Positions 5,322-8,639 of a stretch of 8,639 bases of DNA are shown piece by piece. Source of the DNA: Bacteroidia bacterium. GTDB taxonomy: Bacteria; Bacteroidota; Bacteroidia; Bacteroidales; Azobacteroidaceae. The translations under genes and the position numbers were made by a program. The notes beneath the pieces were generated by a model, which saw only the letters and a program-made list of their open reading frames with translations, did no database searches and was not told where the DNA came from. Numbering within the stretch: position 1 is the first letter of the stretch; every line of letters starts with the position of its first letter. The stretch covers positions 1-8,639 of the forward strand of contig BNTU01000124.1 in the NCBI GenBank assembly GCA_025996835.1. The letters run 5' to 3'.

Positions 5322-6728
5322 ATGCAAGAAAAATTAGATTACAAAGTGGCTGACATCAGTTTGGCGACTTTTGGACGCAAAGAGATTGAAATCGCGGAAC
5401 ATGAGATGCCCGGCTTGATGGCACTTCGCGCGAAGTATGGCAAAGAAAAGCCGCTTAAAGGGGCACGCATCATGGGTTCGCTCCACATGACGATTCAGAC
5501 TGCCGTGCTGATTGAGACGCTTGTGGAACTTGGTGCCGATGTGCGCTGGGTGAGTTGCAACATTTTTTCGACACAAGACCATGCCGCCGCCGCCATTGCC
5601 GCCGCGGGCGTTCCCGTTTTTGCGTGGAAAGGCGAATCGCTCGAAGAATATTGGTGGTGCACCGACCAAGCCCTGCGCTTCCCCAACGGTGAAGGTCCCA
5701 ACCTGATTGTGGACGACGGTGGCGATGCTACCTTGCTGATTCATTGGGGTTTCCAAGCCGAAAACGACGCCAAAACCATCGCCCGCAAAGGAGGCAACCA
5801 CGAAGAACAGGTGATTTTAGACACTTTAAATAGAATATTGAAAGAAGACCCAACGCGCTGGCATCGCACCGTGAGCAAACTAAAAGGCGTGTCCGAAGAA
5901 ACCACCACAGGCGTACACCGCTTATATCAAATGCTCGAAAGGGGCGAACTGCTGATTCCAGCCATCAATGTGAACGACTCAGTCACAAAATCCAAATTCG
6001 ACAACCTCTACGGCTGCCGCGAATCTCTTGCCGACGGCATCAAACGTGCTACAGACGTGATGATTGCCGGCAAAGTGGTGGTTGTGCTCGGCTACGGCGA
6101 TGTGGGAAAGGGCTGCGCCCGTTCGATGCGCGCCTACGGCGCGCGTGTGCTCGTCACCGAAATAGACCCCATTTGCGCCTTACAAGCCGCTATGGAGGGC
6201 TTTGAAGTCATCACGATGGAAGAAGCCGTGAAGGAAGGCAACATCTTCGTGACCACCACCGGCAACCGCGACGTCATCACCATCGACCACTTGAAAGTGA
6301 TGCGCGACCAGTCAATAGTCTGCAACATCGGGCATTTCGACAACGAAATTCAGGTAGAAAAACTCGTCAACTTCCCCGGCATCAAGCACCTCAACATCAA
6401 GCCGCAAGTAGACAAATACACCTTCCCGACAGGTAATTCGATTTTCTTGCTGGCAGAAGGTCGCTTAGTCAATCTGGGTTGCGCCACCGGTCACCCCTCA
6501 TTCGTGATGAGCAACTCGTTCACCAACCAAACTTTGGCGCAAATCGACCTCTGGCAACACAACTACGAAATCGGCGTGACAAGGCTGTCAAAGCAGTTGG
6601 ACGAAGAAGTAGCACGCCTGCATCTGGGCAATATCGGTGTCAAATTGACAAAATTGACCCCCGAACAAGCAGCATATATCGGCGTAAGTCCCGACGGACC
6701 TTATAAACCGGAGCATTATCGCTATTAA
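5322..6728 (+). CDS. ahcY: Adenosylhomocysteinase (S-adenosyl-L-homocysteine hydrolase)
   Basis: The cytoplasmic NAD-dependent enzyme reversibly splits S-adenosylhomocysteine into adenosine and homocysteine, clearing the product of methyl transfer. The 468 residues are full length and include the roughly 40-residue insertion (about 150-190) seen in plant and many bacterial forms. Visible signatures are HMTIQT (55-60), DDGGD (131-135), EETTTG (192-197), the active-site run [13 protein letters not shown] (220-232) with its lysine and aspartate, the Rossmann loop GYGDVGKG (257-264), and [10 protein letters not shown] (391-400). The canonical C-terminus YKPEHYRY supplies the lysine and tyrosine that reach the partner subunit's NAD in the tetramer. 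The ATG is preceded by an A-rich leader. It appears monocistronic. No methionine-cycle partner is adjacent. Confidence 0.98.
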   Translation: MQEKLDYKVADISLATFGRKEIEIAEHEMPGLMALRAKYGKEKPLKGARIMGSLHMTIQTAVLIETLVELGADVRWVSCNIFSTQDHAAAAIAAAGVPVFAWKGESLEEYWWCTDQALRFPNGEGPNLIVDDGGDATLLIHWGFQAENDAKTIARKGGNHEEQVILDTLNRILKEDPTRWHRTVSKLKGVSEETTTGVHRLYQMLERGELLIPAINVNDSVTKSKFDNLYGCRESLADGIKRATDVMIAGKVVVVLGYGDVGKGCARSMRAYGARVLVTEIDPICALQAAMEGFEVITMEEAVKEGNIFVTTTGNRDVITIDHLKVMRDQSIVCNIGHFDNEIQVEKLVNFPGIKHLNIKPQVDKYTFPTGNSIFLLAEGRLVNLGCATGHPSFVMSNSFTNQTLAQIDLWQHNYEIGVTRLSKQLDEEVARLHLGNIGVKLTKLTPEQAAYIGVSPDGPYKPEHYRY

Positions 6729-6737
6729 ATGCAAAAG

Positions 6738-6764
6738 CGCACGGAGTTGTCATCTCTCCGTGCG
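6738..6764. terminator. Hairpin after ahcY, probable terminator
   Basis: CGCACGGAG (6738-6746) and CTCCGTGCG (6756-6764) form a perfect 9-bp stem with a 9-base loop, 9 bp after the ahcY stop. On plus no U-tract follows, so efficiency is uncertain; on minus CTTTTG follows. Confidence 0.55.
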
Positions 6765-6793
6765 GGCTAAACCGCAAACGCAAAATTGCAAAA

Positions 6794-6839
6794 AACTCAT
6801 AACTCATAACTCATAACTCATAACTCATAACTCATAACT
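6794..6839. repeat. Heptamer array AACTCAT, about 6.7 copies, in barrel-gene promoter
   Basis: Six perfect copies plus AACT end 6-7 bp before the -7 box at 6846. It is the same unit as at 5253-5278, and the junction to the -7 box is nearly identical in both promoters (AACTATTTCG versus AACTAATTTG). Again no -33 TTTG is visible where one would be expected. Confidence 0.97.
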
Positions 6840-6845
6840 AATTTG

Positions 6846-6853
6846 TACCTTTG
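6846..6853 (+). promoter_or_regulatory. Promoter -7 box of outer-membrane barrel gene
   Basis: TACCTTTG with predicted start near 6860. This places the in-frame TTG at 6862 at the transcript end, so the ATG at 6883 is the credible start. Confidence 0.75.
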
Positions 6854-6882
6854 TAGCGTTTTTGCAACAAAAACATACACAG

Positions 6883-8538
6883 ATGGAAACAATAAATGTC
6901 ATTAAAAGGGCTGTCATTGCGGGTTTGACCCGCAATCCCCTGAAAATCATAGCCGCATTAGTGGTGACGTGCGCCGTTGCACAAGCCCAAAATGTGAGCA
7001 GGGAGATGACGCTGGAAAAAGATTATGTGCCGAGCATTAAAGATGCTAACAAAATCAACAGTGTGCCCGATGTAATTGCGCCCACAGCACCTCAAACGGA
7101 TGTTCGGTTTGCCAAATATCTCTCGGCTGTGGAGGTGCCGTCGTCGCTGTACCCGCTTCAATCGCTTGTATCGGCGTTTGGTTCGAGCGACCAAATTGGC
7201 TATATCACGCTGGGTGGTAGTGCGTTGCCCGATTTTTTTGCTGATGCCGCCGTGCAACCGCTTCACTCGTTCGCCAACCAACTCAATATCTTCGCCTCGC
7301 ACCATTCGGGCAATTACAAGGTGAGTTTTTTGCAGGATAATAAGGAGGGCAAAAAGAAAATCAATGATAATGTGTTGGGAGTGAACTATTTGCATAATTT
7401 CAATACTTGGAAAATTCTTACGGATGCGCAATACACCTACTCGCAGTACAATGATTATGGGCAGTTACCAGTTACCAGTTACCAGTTACCGGTTGCCGAT
7501 TGGAAAGATAATCTTTTTGCGGCTCATTTGGGGGCGGCTTCGACTGATTTGGATGTTCCTGCGTTCAAATTTGATGTTGGTTATACCCGTTTTGGTCAAA
7601 ATTATGGTGCGCCCGCTGCTAAAAGTGAAAATCGGTTGCTGCTGGATGCCGATATGAGTGCGCCGCTGAGTATTGATAAACGCATTGGGATAAAAGGTTA
7701 TGCCAAAAATTATGGCAATGCCGATACAAACAATGCCGATACAGACATGGACTCAAAGAGCAATTACACAACGCTTTCTGTGTCGCCTTATATGTTGTTT
7801 GAGGGTGCCAATTGGGAAACGCATTTGGGGTTGAGTGTCGGCAAACAATTTGGCGACCGCAGCAAATTTCTGCTTGCCCCCGACGTGCGATTTTATGTGA
7901 ATGCGACCGACCATCTGCAACTATATGCCTCTGCGACAGGCGGTTTCAGGGATAATAGCAACTACGAACTGTATCAGCAAAATCGCTACATTGCCCCGTC
8001 TGTGTTGCGAATAACGGATTCGCGCACCTCTCTGAATGCCAAATTAGGCACCAATTTCGCCATTACACGCAGCCTGAACGTGGATTTGCATGCGGGCTAT
8101 CGAATTACCGATGACGAATGGTTTTTGGTAAATGATTACGCAAACATACCCGTTTCCGCCGATGCCAAAGTGTTGAATGTGGGTGGCAGAATGCGTTACA
8201 AGCATTCGGATGTGGCTGATATTGAATTGTCTGCCGATTACAATAATTGGGATGTGACTGATTTACAGTCGTTTAACAAGCCTAAATTTGACGGGCACTT
8301 GAACATTGGCATCAAACCCGTTGAGCCGCTGCGTTTTGATTTGCTTTATCGCTTTGAATTGGGTCGCCCTGAATTAGATGACATTCATGATGTGTCGTTG
8401 CGGGGCACTTTTTCGTTCGCAAAGCATTTTTCGGCATTCGCGGCAATCAACAATCTGCTGTTTCAGAAATATGAATTGTGGTACGGCTATCCTGCCAATC
8501 CGTTTAATGTGATGGGGGGGCTGACTTACAGATTTTAA
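6883..8538 (+). CDS. Outer-membrane beta-barrel protein, TonB-receptor-like without a plug domain
   Basis: Starting at the ATG (not the upstream TTG), the protein has 551 residues. Residues 1-35 are a signal peptide with an unusually long basic n-region and cleavage expected after AQA (33-35). The mature start (VSREMTLEKDYVPSIKDANK) resembles a family of Bacteroidota proteins often labelled TonB-dependent receptor; that recollection is from memory. The rest is rich in alternating amphipathic strands with aromatic girdle residues. The last segment (INNLLFQKYELWYGY, then GGLTYRF) ends in phenylalanine, the usual signal for barrel insertion. No TonB-receptor plug or carboxypeptidase-like repeat is visible, so transport activity is unproven. 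Residues 11-21 are encoded by a dispersed palindromic repeat, and residues 194-203 by a heptamer tandem repeat. Substrate unknown. Confidence 0.88.
   Translation: METINVIKRAVIAGLTRNPLKIIAALVVTCAVAQAQNVSREMTLEKDYVPSIKDANKINSVPDVIAPTAPQTDVRFAKYLSAVEVPSSLYPLQSLVSAFGSSDQIGYITLGGSALPDFFADAAVQPLHSFANQLNIFASHHSGNYKVSFLQDNKEGKKKINDNVLGVNYLHNFNTWKILTDAQYTYSQYNDYGQLPVTSYQLPVADWKDNLFAAHLGAASTDLDVPAFKFDVGYTRFGQNYGAPAAKSENRLLLDADMSAPLSIDKRIGIKGYAKNYGNADTNNADTDMDSKSNYTTLSVSPYMLFEGANWETHLGLSVGKQFGDRSKFLLAPDVRFYVNATDHLQLYASATGGFRDNSNYELYQQNRYIAPSVLRITDSRTSLNAKLGTNFAITRSLNVDLHAGYRITDDEWFLVNDYANIPVSADAKVLNVGGRMRYKHSDVADIELSADYNNWDVTDLQSFNKPKFDGHLNIGIKPVEPLRFDLLYRFELGRPELDDIHDVSLRGTFSFAKHFSAFAAINNLLFQKYELWYGYPANPFNVMGGLTYRF
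6913..6946 (+). repeat. 34-bp dispersed palindromic repeat, copy A, inside the signal peptide
   Basis: The core ATTGCGGGT-TTG-ACCCGCAAT (6916-6936) is a perfect 9-bp inverted repeat. It matches the copy at 4092-4125 (opposite strand) at 32 of 34 positions. Here it is read in frame as VIAGLTRNPLK (residues 11-21). Confidence 0.95.
7462..7489 (+). repeat. Heptamer array CAGTTAC, 4 perfect copies, within the barrel coding sequence
   Basis: Four exact copies are followed by a degenerate one (CGGTTGC, 7490-7496). They encode QLPVTSYQLPV, an insertion between strand-like segments. Because 7 is not a multiple of 3, one copy more or less shifts the frame: loss leads to a stop at 7655-7657, gain to a stop at 7509-7511. 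Confidence 0.95.
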
Positions 8539-8556
8539 TGATTGCCAATTTTTCTG

Positions 8557-8564
8557 TACCTTTG
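8557..8564 (+). promoter_or_regulatory. Promoter -7 box of the DUF1015 gene
   Basis: TACCTTTG lies 19 bp after the barrel stop, and transcription would start about 25 nt before the next ATG. The -33 region is weak (only a TTTT at 8533-8536 is well spaced). Confidence 0.65.
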
Positions 8565-8595
8565 CGCTGTTTTTTAACATAAAAAAAATTATTAT

Positions 8596-8639
8596 ATGGC
8601 AACAATTAAGCCTTTTAGGGGGATTCGCCCCGATAAGCA
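8596..8639 (+). CDS. DUF1015 family protein, N-terminus only
   Basis: Only 14 codons lie in the window: MATIKPFRGIRPDK. This opening (PF-x-G-I-R-P) is typical of the DUF1015 family of cytoplasmic proteins of unknown function, common in Bacteroidota, where the gene is, from memory, often near serine biosynthesis genes. The ATG follows an A-rich leader and its own promoter box. The call rests on a short motif, so the frame is likely right and the family probable. Confidence 0.7.
   Translation, partial: MATIKPFRGIRPDK

Noticed and set aside
5334..5801. 155-residue ORF antisense to ahcY
   Set aside because: It lies wholly inside a certain gene with strong codon bias and has no promoter or family resemblance.
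6862..6882. TTG start adding 7 residues to the barrel protein
   Set aside because: The TTG lies only 8 bases past the -7 box, at or before the likely transcription start; the ATG at 6883 has a proper leader and gives a normal signal peptide.
6958..7431. 157-residue ORF antisense to the barrel gene
   Set aside because: It is a mirror of the sense coding bias, with no promoter box at its start.

Overview
The window looks like chromosomal DNA of an anaerobic member of the Bacteroidota. Three things point there. Seven transcription units carry the Bacteroidota primary promoter -7 box in the exact form TACCTTTG. Start codons have AT-rich upstream regions without Shine-Dalgarno sequences. The gene content (reverse rubrerythrin with a PerR-like repressor, MKKK-type lipoproteins, plug-less TonB-receptor-like barrel, DUF1015 protein) fits the phylum. 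I cannot place it to genus.

Layout. Positions 1-3098 (minus strand) hold two putative surface lipoproteins. The upstream one has three tandem PPC-like domains. The downstream one, cut by the window start, has an InlB-type repeat, a BIG_2 domain, a Ser/Thr-rich beta region and a Gly-rich tail. I see one good promoter for both, at 3375-3405, followed by a long structured leader with an intrinsic terminator that can be drawn against a mutually exclusive antiterminator. Positions 3540-3930 hold two small convergent units, each with its own consensus promoter and sharing one bidirectional terminator. The plus unit carries short ORFs. The minus unit is about 150 nt and contains a tRNA-like fold with no anticodon arm. 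Positions 4061-5185 (minus) are a peroxide-defence operon, perR then reverse rubrerythrin, with a PerR/Fur-box palindrome just upstream of perR.

The plus-strand right half holds ahcY (S-adenosylhomocysteine hydrolase), an outer-membrane beta-barrel gene and the first codons of a DUF1015 protein. Each has its own TACCTTTG box.

The most unusual theme is repeats with functional placement. A 7-bp repeat (AACTCAT) fills the place of the -33 element in two neighbouring promoters (about 3.7 and 6.7 copies). A second 7-bp repeat (CAGTTAC, 4 copies) lies inside the barrel gene, where gain or loss of one copy would break the frame. A 34-bp palindromic dispersed repeat is present twice, once between rbr and its terminator and once in frame inside the barrel's signal peptide. 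Together these suggest phase or expression variation at the cell surface and mobile-palindrome shaping of genes, but this is inferred from one genome copy only.
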